From Caulobacter sp. NIBR2454 (GTDB lineage Bacteria > Pseudomonadota > Alphaproteobacteria > Caulobacterales > Caulobacteraceae), in NCBI RefSeq assembly GCF_027474405.1, contig NZ_CP114871.1, positions 1,373,001 to 1,437,000 on the forward strand: DNA of 64,000 nt, written 5' to 3'. This document shows positions 7,304 through 16,553 of the stretch, one piece after another. The first letter of the stretch is position 1. Each line of letters begins with the position of its first letter. The translations under genes were made by a program, and so were the position numbers. A model generated the notes under the pieces. That model was given only the letters and a program-made list of their open reading frames with translations. It did not search any database and was not told the origin of the DNA.

Positions 7304-8230
7304 ATGTCGGCAGAGGCCGTACCGGGCCTTATCCTCGGCAGTCTTGACGGCGTTCCGCCTCGCACCGAGCAGATACTGTCGGCGACCCTGGGCGATTATG
7401 AAGCTGAGAACCTGACGCCCCCGGGTGTTGAGAGCTTTGAGCTGAGTTTCGTGAAGGGCGCGGCCGGTGAGCGGCGCACGGCCGTGTGGCCGACCTTCAG
7501 CCTGGTGCGCAATGCCGGAGCGCTGCGGATTTCCGACTTCCGGTGCGACGGCCAGAGGTTTCGCGGCGCCTTGAAGGATGGCGGCGTCGCCACCTTCGCC
7601 ACCGGCTCCTTCATGGAGATCGAGTGGGCCAGCCGCCCGACCTATCATCTGCTCACCTTCGCGTCCGAGGACGTGGAGGACGCCCTGGCTCGCCTGGGCG
7701 TCGGCCGCCGGCCACAGCTTCGTTCCCGCCTTCAGGTGGGGGACGCGGTGCTGGAAGGCCTCTACGCCAACTTCGTCGAGGAGGCCGAGCGCGGCTGGCC
7801 CAAGGGCGCGGTGTTCGCCGAATGGTTCGCCCTCAGCATCCTGATGCGCACGGCGGAAATCTGCACCGACGCCGAAGGCTCCGCCATCGATCGAGCGAGG
7901 GGACTGGCGCCTCGTCAATTGGCGCGTGCGCTGGAGCTCATCGACCAGGGCATCGACCAGAACCTGACCCTGTCCGACCTGGCCTCCGCCGTCGGGCTCA
8001 GCCGCTTCCACTTCGCGCGGCGGTTCCGGCAATCGACCGGCGTCTCGCCGGTGAAGCACCTGATCAACCGTCGTCTGGATCGCGCCTTCCAGCTGCTGCG
8101 CACCGGCACCCGCTCGGTGATGGAGGTGGCCCTGGCCTGCGGCTACGAGAATACCTCGCACTTCACCCGAGCCTTCCGGACCCGCTTCGGTATGACGCCC
8201 TCGGACTGCGTGCGCCAGCATTCGCGCTGA
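7304..8230 (+). CDS. AraC-family transcriptional regulator
   Basis: A 308-residue regulator. The C-terminal 100 residues hold the two HTH motifs of AraC/XylS proteins: LTLSDLASAVGLSRFHFARRFRQ followed by SVMEVALACGYENTSHFTRAFRTRFGMTPSD (shown here in parts of the domain; key signature GYxxxSHFxRxFxxxFGxxP is intact). The N-terminal 190 residues, presumably effector-binding, do not match a domain I can name. The reading frame is open back to 7136, but that stretch runs through the triple palindrome, so the ATG at 7304 is preferred. The operator array suggests autoregulation. Neighbours give no clear target; the convergent TonB-dependent receptor is a possible one. Confidence 0.9.
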   Translation: MSAEAVPGLILGSLDGVPPRTEQILSATLGDYEAENLTPPGVESFELSFVKGAAGERRTAVWPTFSLVRNAGALRISDFRCDGQRFRGALKDGGVATFATGSFMEIEWASRPTYHLLTFASEDVEDALARLGVGRRPQLRSRLQVGDAVLEGLYANFVEEAERGWPKGAVFAEWFALSILMRTAEICTDAEGSAIDRARGLAPRQLARALELIDQGIDQNLTLSDLASAVGLSRFHFARRFRQSTGVSPVKHLINRRLDRAFQLLRTGTRSVMEVALACGYENTSHFTRAFRTRFGMTPSDCVRQHSR

Positions 8231-8258
8231 CGTCTCACCCTCCGATACAGATACGAAA

Positions 8259-8286
8259 ACGCCCCGGATCGCTCCGGGGCGTTTTT
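8259..8286 (+). terminator. Rho-independent terminator of the AraC gene
   Basis: ACGCCCCGGA (8259-8268) and TCCGGGGCGT (8273-8282) pair perfectly around a TCGC loop and are followed by a T-run. Confidence 0.92.
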
Positions 8287-8311
8287 GTTTGGGCTTGATC
8301 GTCGACCCAAG

Positions 8312-8343
8312 AAAAAAGGCGGCGGGCCCGAAAGCCCGCCGCC
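8312..8343 (-). terminator. Rho-independent terminator of the TonB-dependent receptor
   Basis: GGCGGCGGGC (8318-8327) pairs with GCCCGCCGCC (8334-8343); read on the minus strand the hairpin is followed by six T residues (A-run 8312-8317 on the plus strand). It lies just after the receptor stop codon. Confidence 0.92.
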
Positions 8344-8367
8344 CCGATCTTAAGCCTCTACGCGCTC

Positions 8368-11322
8368 CTAGTACTTGAGCGAGGCGTTGATGAAGAACAT
8401 CCGGCCCAGGACGTCGTAGACGGCCGGGTAGCCGCTGTTCGACGGCGAGGCGTTGGCGCCCAGGATCGGGTACTTCTCCTGGGTGATGTTGCGGACGCCA
8501 CCAGTCAGGGCGACGTTGTCGCTGACTTTCCAGTCGGCCGACAGGTCGATGTAGTTCTTGGCGCCGATCCGCTCGACGGTGCGAACAGCGGCGGAGTCGT
8601 CCAGAACGTCGTCCAGGTGGTTCCAGATCAGGTTCAGGCCGACGCTTTCGTACGACCAGTTGATCGCCGTGCGCAGCTTGTGACGCGGAGTCGGGTTGCC
8701 GCAGGTCGAGCCGAAGCGGTCCGCGCACTTGATCAGGCCGGCGTTAGCGTCCGGGATCGTCGAGGCCTCCCAGGTGTTGGTGTAGAGCGTCTTCACCGAC
8801 ACGCCGCCCCATTCGGGCAGGCCCACATCAGCCAGGTCAAAGCGATAGGTGATGCCGATGTCGAGACCCGACGCCGACGCTTCGGCCTGGTTGAAGTTCA
8901 ATGCCTGGACGAAGTTGATCGAACCGTTCGCCAGGCGAGTGATGGCCGAGCAGTACGGCGAGGTCGGATCACCGTTCACCTTGGAGCCGTAGCAGACGTT
9001 CATCACGTTCTGGGTGCCGCCGCCGAACGACGAGATCAGGTTCTTGATCTTGATGTCGAAGTAGTCGGCCGTGATGGCTAGGCGCGGGATGAACGACGGC
9101 TGGTAGACGAAGCCGGCGGTGAGGGTGTCGGCGACTTCCGGGCTAAGATTCGGATTGCCGCCGATCATGGTCTGGGTCTGCTGGTTGGCGTTGAACGTGC
9201 CGACCACCGACGCGGGCACGCCCGAGCGGATGCAGGCCTGACGACGCTGGTCGATCGCCGCCTGGTTGCTGCCCAGAGCCGCGAAGCCCGGCCGCGAGCA
9301 GTTGTCGGTCGAAGTCGGGAAGCTGTTCGCCAAGGGCGAGAACAGTTCACCGACCGACGGCGCGCGGACGGCTCGGTTGTAGGACGCGCGCAGACGCAGG
9401 TCGTCGTAGATTTCCCAGTCACCAGCGACCTTGTAGGTCTTGGTGATCTTGTCTTGCGACGAGTAGTCCGACAGACGGCCGGCCAGTTCCAGGTTCACCG
9501 ACTGAGCGAAGGGCAGGTCCTTGAGGACCGGGATCAGCAGTTCGCCGTACAGTTCGTAGACATCGAAATCACCACGGACCGGCGGAGAAGCGTTGAAGCC
9601 GGTCAGGTTGCCCGTGGCCAGATCCTGCGACGGACGGTAGTCGAAGCCTTCGTAACGGTACTCCGAACCGACCGCGAAGCCGACGCCGCCGGCGGGCAGC
9701 TTCAGGAAGTTGTCGGTGTTGCCCGAGAAGAACGCCGAGGCCACCAGTTGCTCGTAGTCCTGCGAGGACTCGATGCGGGTCTTGATGAAGTTCGCGGCGG
9801 CGGCCGAGATCTTGCCACGGCCGAACAGGTTCACCGGCACGCAGCCGCCTGACGGGTCAGCGCAGGCGGTGCCCGCGGCGTTCAGCAGCAGGCCTTGCTG
9901 GATGCGGGCCTGGCTGGTGTCGCCAAGAAGCGACATGGAGCCGTGGGTGTTGCCGTACTGGATGTACGTTTCCCAGGAGCCGTTGATGAAGTCCAGGTCG
10001 CCGCGCAGGCCCAGTTGGGTCTGGAAGCCGTAGAAGTTGTTCTCCTGGATGCGCGGGCCGACTTCGGTCAGGCGACGGTTGAACACGCCGGTGACGGTTT
10101 CATAGATGCCGTCGCCGTCAGCATCCACATCGGTATAGGTGCCCGAGGCCGGAGCCGACGACGGGATCGTGTAAGGCGTCGCGCTGCCGAGGCCGTTCAG
10201 CGAGGCCTTGGCGGCGGCGCTCAGGAACGGGTTGTTGTCCAGGGTGAAGCGGAAGGTCCGCGAACTGATCGGCGTTTCGGCCAGCTGGGTGGTGACCGAC
10301 GAATAGACGAAATTGCCCTTGGCGAAGGCCTCGATGCCCGGGGTGAGCTCATAGCTGCCCAGCGAGGTGACCGAGTAACGTTCCTGCGGCGTCTGCAGGT
10401 AGTTGATCGGCGCGAAGTTGTAGGTGTCCGGCGCCCCCAGATAGAGGCGCACGCCGCCGTCAGCGGTGAACAGCGCGACATCGGAAGCCGTGCCAGCGCC
10501 GCCCGGCAGGTTCAGCGGACGGGCACCGGTGTTGAAGCCGGCGACGGTGCCGTCTTGCTGCGCGCCCGAGCCGGAGAAGACCAGACCGACGCCAGCGGCG
10601 CGCTGAGCAGCCGAAGGTTCGCCCCAGGCGGTGGCGAGCATTCCGCCGCGCTTGCCCTGGGTCAGCGATTCACGATCGTTGTAGCCGAGCGACAGGACAA
10701 CGTTGCCCTTACCGTCGTCGAACGAGGCGCCCATGGTTGCGTCGACCGAATAGATCGGGGCGTCCAGGTCGTCGGTGTTCTGATAGCCCGCCGAGAACTC
10801 AAAGCCCTCGAAGTCCTTCTTCAGGACGAAGTTGACGACGCCGGCGATGGCGTCCGAACCGTAAACGGCCGAGGCGCCGCCGGTGACGACTTCCACGCGC
10901 GAGATCAGGGCCGGCGGGATCAGGTTGAGGTCGACTGTGCCGATCTGGCTGGTCGGAGTCTGACGCTTGCCGTCCACCAACACCAGGGTGCGGTTAGAGC
11001 CAAGGCCGCGCAGGTTCACGGTGGCCGCGCCGCCCGAACCGTTGTTGACGGTCGAGGTCACGCCCGGAACCGCTTGCGGCAGGGTGTTCAGCAGGTTCTC
11101 GGTGTTCACCACACCCGACTGCTCGAGCTCCTTTTCGCCGACGGTCGCGACCGGGCTCGAGGAGACCAGGTCAGGGCGCGCGATGCGCGAACCGGTGACG
11201 ACGATCTCTTCGACCGCCGTGTCGTCCTGCGCATAGGCGGCTGTGGCGGAAAGAGCCATGAAGGCCGCGCCGCAAATCATCGAAGACGCGAGCAGGCGCT
11301 CGCGCGTGGACTTGTAAGTCAA
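8368..11322 (-). CDS. TonB-dependent outer membrane receptor
   Basis: An outer-membrane gated channel of 984 residues importing an unknown substrate using TonB energy. Signal peptide: a basic start, then ICGAAFMALSATAAYAQ with cleavage before DD. Plug domain: EEIVVTGSRI, NLLNTLPQ, VNLRGLGSNRTLVLVDGKR, RVEVVTGGASAVYGSDAIAGVVN. The barrel ends MFFINASLKY with the expected aromatic C-terminus. The reading frame continues upstream, but GGAGG in the leader sits nine bases before the TTG at 11322, and the signal peptide begins there, so I take TTG as the start. Substrate cannot be read from sequence. It converges with the AraC gene, and a 428-nt region upstream separates it from the sapA-like gene. 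Confidence 0.95.
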   Translation of the reverse strand: MTYKSTRERLLASSMICGAAFMALSATAAYAQDDTAVEEIVVTGSRIARPDLVSSSPVATVGEKELEQSGVVNTENLLNTLPQAVPGVTSTVNNGSGGAATVNLRGLGSNRTLVLVDGKRQTPTSQIGTVDLNLIPPALISRVEVVTGGASAVYGSDAIAGVVNFVLKKDFEGFEFSAGYQNTDDLDAPIYSVDATMGASFDDGKGNVVLSLGYNDRESLTQGKRGGMLATAWGEPSAAQRAAGVGLVFSGSGAQQDGTVAGFNTGARPLNLPGGAGTASDVALFTADGGVRLYLGAPDTYNFAPINYLQTPQERYSVTSLGSYELTPGIEAFAKGNFVYSSVTTQLAETPISSRTFRFTLDNNPFLSAAAKASLNGLGSATPYTIPSSAPASGTYTDVDADGDGIYETVTGVFNRRLTEVGPRIQENNFYGFQTQLGLRGDLDFINGSWETYIQYGNTHGSMSLLGDTSQARIQQGLLLNAAGTACADPSGGCVPVNLFGRGKISAAAANFIKTRIESSQDYEQLVASAFFSGNTDNFLKLPAGGVGFAVGSEYRYEGFDYRPSQDLATGNLTGFNASPPVRGDFDVYELYGELLIPVLKDLPFAQSVNLELAGRLSDYSSQDKITKTYKVAGDWEIYDDLRLRASYNRAVRAPSVGELFSPLANSFPTSTDNCSRPGFAALGSNQAAIDQRRQACIRSGVPASVVGTFNANQQTQTMIGGNPNLSPEVADTLTAGFVYQPSFIPRLAITADYFDIKIKNLISSFGGGTQNVMNVCYGSKVNGDPTSPYCSAITRLANGSINFVQALNFNQAEASASGLDIGITYRFDLADVGLPEWGGVSVKTLYTNTWEASTIPDANAGLIKCADRFGSTCGNPTPRHKLRTAINWSYESVGLNLIWNHLDDVLDDSAAVRTVERIGAKNYIDLSADWKVSDNVALTGGVRNITQEKYPILGANASPSNSGYPAVYDVLGRMFFINASLKY

Positions 11323-11750
11323 ATTCTTATCCTCCAGCAGCCGCTTTGCGGCGGCGTGCCCCCATTGAGAACCGGGCCGATTTGGAAGGCGCGCCGGCCG
11401 CGACCCTCGGGTGTCGGCGCTCCTCGGCCCGCCCAAAGGCGAACCGGCCGATCGGCATGACGCTGATCGACGAACGGAGCGTGAGGAGCGGGGAGGGTCT
11501 GTGCCGACACTATGATGCGTCGATCATTGTGATCGTGCGCTCAATGCCGGGGGCGATGCGAGGAGGGCGCACCAATGATGCGGCAATGTCGCACTTCTGC
11601 GACAAGGCGACCCGCGATGGTGTTGTAAATGCAGAGGAAATTCGAGCGGCCGGGGGATCGAGCCCTTGCGGCCTTTAAATCAACCCCGCCGCGTAACGAA
11701 ACCGTCTGACCTGCGAAATCCAACAGAGCAAACGTCGGTGAGGGCGGGAC
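11323..11750. other. 428-nt divergent intergenic region between the receptor and the protease
   Basis: No convincing gene. It must hold the promoters of the two divergent genes. The one feature I can support is a perfect inverted repeat TGTCGCA-CTTC-TGCGACA at 11587-11604, a candidate operator. Confidence 0.5.
11587..11604. promoter_or_regulatory. Inverted repeat, candidate operator
   Basis: TGTCGCA-CTTC-TGCGACA, 7-bp perfect arms with a 4-nt spacer, midway between divergent promoters of the receptor and the protease. No binding protein can be assigned. Confidence 0.4.
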
Positions 11751-13700
11751 ATGGGCGGCGAGACGACAAATTTCGAGCGGCGAAGCGCTGAGGCGACGGC
11801 ATCGGCCGCGAAGCCCTCATTCTCGGTCGAGCAGGGGGCGGATCAACTTTTAAGGGAAGGCGCTTCCTGGTCAGCCATTCGGGGCGCGGGGATCGAGCTG
11901 ACCTACGCTTTCCGAGCCAGCGCGACGCCCGAGGATTTTCAGGGCATTCCAGCGACCTTCTTCCGATTCAATCTGGAGCAGATGGAGGCTTACGAGCTTG
12001 CGCTCCAAGCTTGGGCGGATGTGGCGGACATCCATTTCGTGCGCGTGGGCGATGGACGGTCGGGCGACCAGGCCTATTCCAATCAGGCCACCTTGCTGGG
12101 CGGCGCCTTCACCTCGGCGGTATTCAACGTGACCGGCGGCGGCGTGCCGCCGATGACAGGCGATCGCAGCCCCGGTTCCATCGAGGGCGACACCTGGTTC
12201 AACAACTCGCCCCAACACACGGTCAACGCGCCGATATCCCGCAACAACATCGGCAACTTCGTCCATGAGCTGGGGCACGCGCTTGGCCTGGAGCACCCGG
12301 GCGACTACGGCGCTGTCGGCTCCACGGAGACCTACGAAAACGACGCGGCCTTCGCCGAGGACACCAAGATGTACTCGGTCATGAGCTATTTCGGCGCCGA
12401 GAACACGGGCGGCGTCTACAACGTTCCCGGCGGGACGATGCGGTACATGAACACGCCGCAGATGATGGATGTGGCGGCGATCCAGAAGCTCTATGGCGCC
12501 AACACCACCACCCGGCTGGGCGATACGGTCTATGGCTTCAACTCGAACGCCGACCGCATCTGGTTCCAGGCGGAGCAGGCCTATCAACTGGTGTTCACGG
12601 TCTGGGACGCTGGCGGCCACGACACTTTGGACTTCTCTGGCTATTCGACGAACGCCGAGATCGATCTGAACGCTGGCGCCTTCAGCAGCGTCGGACTGCT
12701 GAAGAAGAACGTCGCCATCGCTTTGGGCGTCACCATTGAAGGCGCTGTCGGCGGTTCGGGCGCCGACGCCATCGCCGGCAACGCCGCCGACAACCGCTTG
12801 CAGGGCATGGGTGGAGATGATCGCCTGGCCGGCGGCGACGGGATCGACACCGCGGTCTTCCGCGGCCGCGCCGGCGACTACGCTCTCTCCAGGCAAGCGG
12901 ACGGCTCATGGACGGTTCGCGACCAGCGCGCGGGCGGGCCGGATGGCTCGGACCTTCTCGTCTCCATGGAGAAGGTCGTGTTTTCCAACGCCGACATCGA
13001 CCTTGAACGCGCATGGTCCGACGTCGGGCTAAAGAGCGCCTATGCCGCCGTCCTCGCGCCGCTCCATCGTGGAGCCGATTGGGCGGCGCTGGATCAGCTC
13101 GCCGCCGCCAAGGCGGCGGGCGAGACCCAAGCCCAGGCGGTCGCCAGAATGGTGCAGGCCGCGGACGCCACCACCTCGGTCGCCACGATGAGCTACCAGT
13201 TCTTCACGGGGAAGGTTCCGACAGAGGGCGGGGTGGCCTACTTGGTCTCACCCATGGGACCCAACCCGAACAACCTGAATTCGCCCTACTATCAGGACTT
13301 CAATCTGGAGAACCGGTACATCAACTTCGCGGTGAACCTGGGCAAGCTGGGCGACGGCAGGGTCGGCTTCGAGCAGACCTACGGCTCGCTGTCCCTGGCC
13401 GACGCGACCAAGAAGGCGTTCCAGACGATCTTCGGCAGCGCTCCGACCGACGCCAAGGTGGCGGGCCTGCTCAGCGGCGGCCGAGACCTCTACTTCGCCT
13501 CCTACGGCGGTGACGGCGTCGAGGGGATCGGCGCAAAGGCGGCCATGGTCGGCTGGTTGCTGGCCGAGGCGGTCAAGGCCGACATCGGCGTCATGGCCCG
13601 GTCAAACGACGCCTTCCTGACCGATCTCGCCGACGGCGCGGCCTTCGCCGTAGACATGGTGGGCGTCTATGGCCGGGCTGACTGGAGCTATGCAGGGTAG
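11751..13700 (+). CDS. sapA: SapA-like serralysin-family metalloprotease with RsaA-like surface-anchor domain
   Basis: A secreted M10 zinc metalloprotease of 649 residues. The zinc site HELGHALGLEH is at 172-182 and the Met-turn VMSYF at 210-214. A short RTX-like segment with GGSGADAIAGN and GGDDRLAGGDG lies near 334-364, consistent with calcium binding and type I secretion; there is no N-terminal signal peptide. Residues from about 425 to the end resemble the N-terminal region of the Caulobacter S-layer protein RsaA: YQFFTG at 482-487, then NSPYYQDFNLENRYINFAVNL-like sequence at 510-530 (key residues YY, ENR, INF). In RsaA this region attaches to surface lipopolysaccharide. Architecture and length match SapA, the S-layer-associated protease of C. 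crescentus (about 658 aa). The ATG follows a GAGGGCGGG stretch. Monocistronic; followed by a tRNA gene on the other strand. Confidence 0.87.
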   Translation: MGGETTNFERRSAEATASAAKPSFSVEQGADQLLREGASWSAIRGAGIELTYAFRASATPEDFQGIPATFFRFNLEQMEAYELALQAWADVADIHFVRVGDGRSGDQAYSNQATLLGGAFTSAVFNVTGGGVPPMTGDRSPGSIEGDTWFNNSPQHTVNAPISRNNIGNFVHELGHALGLEHPGDYGAVGSTETYENDAAFAEDTKMYSVMSYFGAENTGGVYNVPGGTMRYMNTPQMMDVAAIQKLYGANTTTRLGDTVYGFNSNADRIWFQAEQAYQLVFTVWDAGGHDTLDFSGYSTNAEIDLNAGAFSSVGLLKKNVAIALGVTIEGAVGGSGADAIAGNAADNRLQGMGGDDRLAGGDGIDTAVFRGRAGDYALSRQADGSWTVRDQRAGGPDGSDLLVSMEKVVFSNADIDLERAWSDVGLKSAYAAVLAPLHRGADWAALDQLAAAKAAGETQAQAVARMVQAADATTSVATMSYQFFTGKVPTEGGVAYLVSPMGPNPNNLNSPYYQDFNLENRYINFAVNLGKLGDGRVGFEQTYGSLSLADATKKAFQTIFGSAPTDAKVAGLLSGGRDLYFASYGGDGVEGIGAKAAMVGWLLAEAVKADIGVMARSNDAFLTDLADGAAFAVDMVGVYGRADWSYAG

Positions 13701-13707
13701 GGGAATT

Positions 13708-13782
13708 TGGAGCGGCCGGGGGGAATCGAACCCCCGACATTCAGCTTGGGAAGCTGACGTTCTACCTCTGAACTACGGCCGC
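13708..13782 (-). tRNA. tRNA-Gly (anticodon CCC)
   Basis: On the minus strand the acceptor GCGGCCG pairs with CGGCCGC, the T-arm contains GGTTCGATTCC, and the anticodon stem TCAGC/GCTGA encloses loop TTCCCAA, giving anticodon CCC for glycine GGG codons. The 3' CCA is encoded at 13708-13710. The arms are complete, so the gene looks functional. Confidence 0.95.
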
Positions 13783-13905
13783 ATCGGCCGGGGCGAGCCC
13801 GGCGGAGGCGGAACATAGCGGATCGGCGTCGGGCCGCAAGGCGCGTTGACGCCTTAGCGCGTCGGGCGCAACCTCGCCTCAAACAACCGTATGAGGACGC
13901 GGGCC

Positions 13906-14514
13906 ATGGCGGATGGGCATCACGGCGAGGAGGCGCGGGCCAAGTTCCACGCCATGACCGAGGGCACGGTGGAGGACTGGGGGATCATCGCCCAGGCCTC
14001 CATGGAGTTCGGCCGCGAACTGCCGACGCGGCTGATCGCCCATCTCAAGCTGCTGCAGGGCGATTGCGGGGGCTTCGCCGTCGACCGACTGGAGCACAGC
14101 CTTCAGACCGCCACCCGCGCCCATCAGGACGGCAAGGACGAGGAATATGTCGTCTGCGCCCTGCTGCACGATATCGGCGACATTCTGGGGCCGCGAAACC
14201 ACGCCGATATCGCTGCCGCGATCGTCCAGCCCTTCGTGTCGGAGCAGAACCACTGGATGGTCGCCCAGCACGCCATCTTCCAGGGCTACTACTTCTTCGA
14301 CCACCTGGGCCTGGACAAGAACATGCGCGAGCAGTTCCGGGGCCATCCGGCCTTCGAACACACGGCCCAGTTCTGCCACATCTACGACCAGCCGGCGTTC
14401 GATCCGGCCTTCAAGTCCATGCCGCTTGAGGCGTTCGAACCCATGCTGCAGCGGGTGATGTCGACGCCCAAGCGCTCGATCTATCTGCGCGCGCCGGGCG
14501 AAGCGGCGGCCTGA
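13906..14514 (+). CDS. PhnZ-like HD-domain protein (possible diiron oxygenase or phosphohydrolase)
   Basis: A 202-residue HD-domain protein. Candidate metal ligands are in the order seen in PhnZ and related mixed-valence diiron enzymes: His64, the HD pair His88-Asp89 (LLHDIGD), His99 (RNHAD), His122 (AQH) and Asp161 (HIYDQ). PhnZ cleaves a hydroxylated aminophosphonate with oxygen; whether this protein does similar chemistry is not known. An in-frame ATG at 13891 exists, but GAGGA lies eight bases before the ATG at 13906, so the latter is preferred. Neighbours (a tRNA and convergent astB) give no pathway. The fold call is strong; the reaction is open. Confidence 0.78.
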   Translation: MADGHHGEEARAKFHAMTEGTVEDWGIIAQASMEFGRELPTRLIAHLKLLQGDCGGFAVDRLEHSLQTATRAHQDGKDEEYVVCALLHDIGDILGPRNHADIAAAIVQPFVSEQNHWMVAQHAIFQGYYFFDHLGLDKNMREQFRGHPAFEHTAQFCHIYDQPAFDPAFKSMPLEAFEPMLQRVMSTPKRSIYLRAPGEAAA

Positions 14515-14518
14515 AGCC

Positions 14519-15799
14519 TCAGAAGTTCTGGATGGTGGCGCGCAAGGCGTCCATGGCGGCGCCCGCGTGCAGCCACAGCTCCGGATCGGTCAGGTCCGAG
14601 GGCGCGATCGCCTCGGGCCAGGCCTGTTCGACCAGGGCTTCCAAGGCCTCGATCCGCTGTTCATTCAGCAGGTAGCGCTGATCCATGCCGGCGCGCGCCG
14701 CGTCGGGTACGGGAACGCGCAGGCGCAGGCAGGCGGGGCCGCCGCCATTGCGCATGCTCTCGCGCACATCGACCACCACGGCGCGCCGGATGGGCGAGGG
14801 GCCGTCGAGCAGCTTCTCCACCGCCGCCCAGACGGTGTTCTCCTCCCGCGCCTCGGCGGGCAACACCAGGGCCATGTCGCCGTCAGGCAAGGTGACCAGC
14901 TGGCTGTTGAACAGATAGGAGCGGACGGCGGCGTCGAGGCTGACATCCACCTCCGCGATCACGACGTCGGGCAGACGCGCGGACAGCACGTCCAGGAAAA
15001 GGCCCTTGTCGTCAAAGGCGTCGGGGTGGGCCAGCAGGACCCGCTCATTGGCCACGGCCACCACGTCATTGTGGAAGGCCCCGGCCTCGACCGCCGTCAG
15101 CGATTGGCGCACGAACATCGCGTCATTTCCGGACAGCCCGCCCAGACGCGCCACCGCGGCGCTGGCGCGCTTCTGCTGGCGTTCCGGGTAGCGCCCGCCG
15201 CGCGTCTCGCCATGGACGAAGACATTGACGCCCCGCGCCTCGTGGCGGGCCGCCAGCCGCATGTGGTTGGCCGCGCCCTCGTCGCTGAAATGCGCGCCGC
15301 CGGGCAGGGCGGGGTGGACGGCGAAGTGGCTCTCGTCGCGAAAGATCGCGCGCAGGTTTCGCCAGGTCTCGTCCTGCTCGAAGCTGCGATGGAGCATGGT
15401 CGACAGATTGGCGACTATGAAATGGGTCCGCCCGTCGCCGCTGTCGGGCGCGGCGATCACGGTGGCGGCGTTGGCCGCCCACATGGCCGAGGCCGAGCTG
15501 GCGTTGCGCAGCAGGGCCGGGTCCTCGATGGCGGCGGCGGTCAGCACCTGCTCGTCCGTTCCCGAAAAGCCTAGGGCCCGCAGCGGCCCCACGGCGGGCC
15601 GGTCATGAGGCGGCAGGAACCCTTGCTCGAGACCCAACGCCATCAATTGGCGCATCTTCGACAGACCTTCCAGCGCCGCGGCGCGAGGCTTTGACGTCCC
15701 GCCCGCATTGCCCTGCGAGGCGACATTGCCCAGGGACAGGCCCGCATAGTTGTGGGTCGGTCCGACGAGCCCGTCGAAATTGATCTCGGTTACGCTCAC
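14519..15799 (-). CDS. astB: N-succinylarginine dihydrolase
   Basis: Second enzyme of the arginine succinyltransferase catabolic pathway, converting N2-succinylarginine to N2-succinylornithine, ammonia and CO2. The 426-residue protein begins [20 protein letters not shown], the conserved start of AstB, and ends with the catalytic cysteine context [11 protein letters not shown] (Cys357). The GTG at 15799 was chosen: it places this conserved start at the N-terminus and has CAGGGG upstream. The frame extends further upstream but without conserved sequence. No other ast gene (astA, astD, astE) lies in the window, so here the pathway is not encoded as one cluster. Confidence 0.93.
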   Translation of the reverse strand: MSVTEINFDGLVGPTHNYAGLSLGNVASQGNAGGTSKPRAAALEGLSKMRQLMALGLEQGFLPPHDRPAVGPLRALGFSGTDEQVLTAAAIEDPALLRNASSASAMWAANAATVIAAPDSGDGRTHFIVANLSTMLHRSFEQDETWRNLRAIFRDESHFAVHPALPGGAHFSDEGAANHMRLAARHEARGVNVFVHGETRGGRYPERQQKRASAAVARLGGLSGNDAMFVRQSLTAVEAGAFHNDVVAVANERVLLAHPDAFDDKGLFLDVLSARLPDVVIAEVDVSLDAAVRSYLFNSQLVTLPDGDMALVLPAEAREENTVWAAVEKLLDGPSPIRRAVVVDVRESMRNGGGPACLRLRVPVPDAARAGMDQRYLLNEQRIEALEALVEQAWPEAIAPSDLTDPELWLHAGAAMDALRATIQNF

Positions 15800-15920
15800 A
15801 CACGACCCCTGTGGCTGTCCTCGTCGGATGCTCGTGTGCCACGGGGCGAGGACGACCGCCACTCATCGGGATGCGGAATCCCGGCGGCGTTGATAGAACA
15901 GCCGCTTACGGAGCGTCGCC

Positions 15921-16553
15921 ATGACCGTCGTCCAGTCCCTGCTCGCCTTCACCGCCGCGGCGGCCTTGCTGACCGTGACGCCGGGCCTCGACACCGCCAT
16001 GGTCCTGCGCACGGCGGCGGCGGAGGGGCCGCGTCGCGCGGCGCTGGCTGGCCTGGGGATCAACATCGGCTGCCTGGTCTGGGGCGCGGCGGTGGCGACG
16101 GGGCTAGGCGCGCTGCTGACGGCGTCGCAGACGGCCTTCACGGCTTTGAAGTGGGCCGGAGCGGCCTATCTGCTGTGGCTTGGCCTCAAGCTGATCCTGA
16201 AGCCGCGCCAGAGTTTCGACCTTTCGGCCCCAGGGGGCGGCGCCAGTGGCGACGACTTCGCCTGGATGCGGCGGGGCCTGCTGACCAACCTGCTGAATCC
16301 CAAGATCGGCGTCTTCTACGTTTCGCTGCTGCCGCAGTTCACGCCCGACGGCGTGGCGGCGGGACCGTTCATGTTCGGACTGGCCGTGATCCACGTTCTT
16401 CTCAGCCTGCTGTGGTTCGCCGTATTGATCATGGCGACGCGCCCTCTGGCGGCGGCGCTGCGCAAGCCCAAGGTGGTCGGCGCGCTCGACCGGCTGACGG
16501 GCGGCGTGTTTATCGCGTTCGGCCTGCGTCTGGCGCTCGATCGCGCCCGGTGA
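15921..16553 (+). CDS. LysE/RhtB-family amino acid exporter
   Basis: A 210-residue inner-membrane protein with six predicted helices. Family features: the N-terminal LLTVTPGLDTAMVLRTA motif (equivalent to the GPN/PGP motif of RhtB), KWAGAAYLLWLGLKL near residue 75, and LLTNLLNPKIGVFY near 120. RhtB proteins export amino acids or homoserine lactones by proton exchange; the substrate is not readable here. The gene is divergent from astB, with a 121-nt spacer, and its stop overlaps the GTG start of the downstream acyltransferase, so those two are translationally coupled. Confidence 0.9.
   Translation: MTVVQSLLAFTAAAALLTVTPGLDTAMVLRTAAAEGPRRAALAGLGINIGCLVWGAAVATGLGALLTASQTAFTALKWAGAAYLLWLGLKLILKPRQSFDLSAPGGGASGDDFAWMRRGLLTNLLNPKIGVFYVSLLPQFTPDGVAAGPFMFGLAVIHVLLSLLWFAVLIMATRPLAAALRKPKVVGALDRLTGGVFIAFGLRLALDRAR

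Noticed and set aside
13708..13782. Integration site next to tRNA-Gly
   Set aside because: No integrase, no repeat of the tRNA 3' end and no foreign composition nearby.
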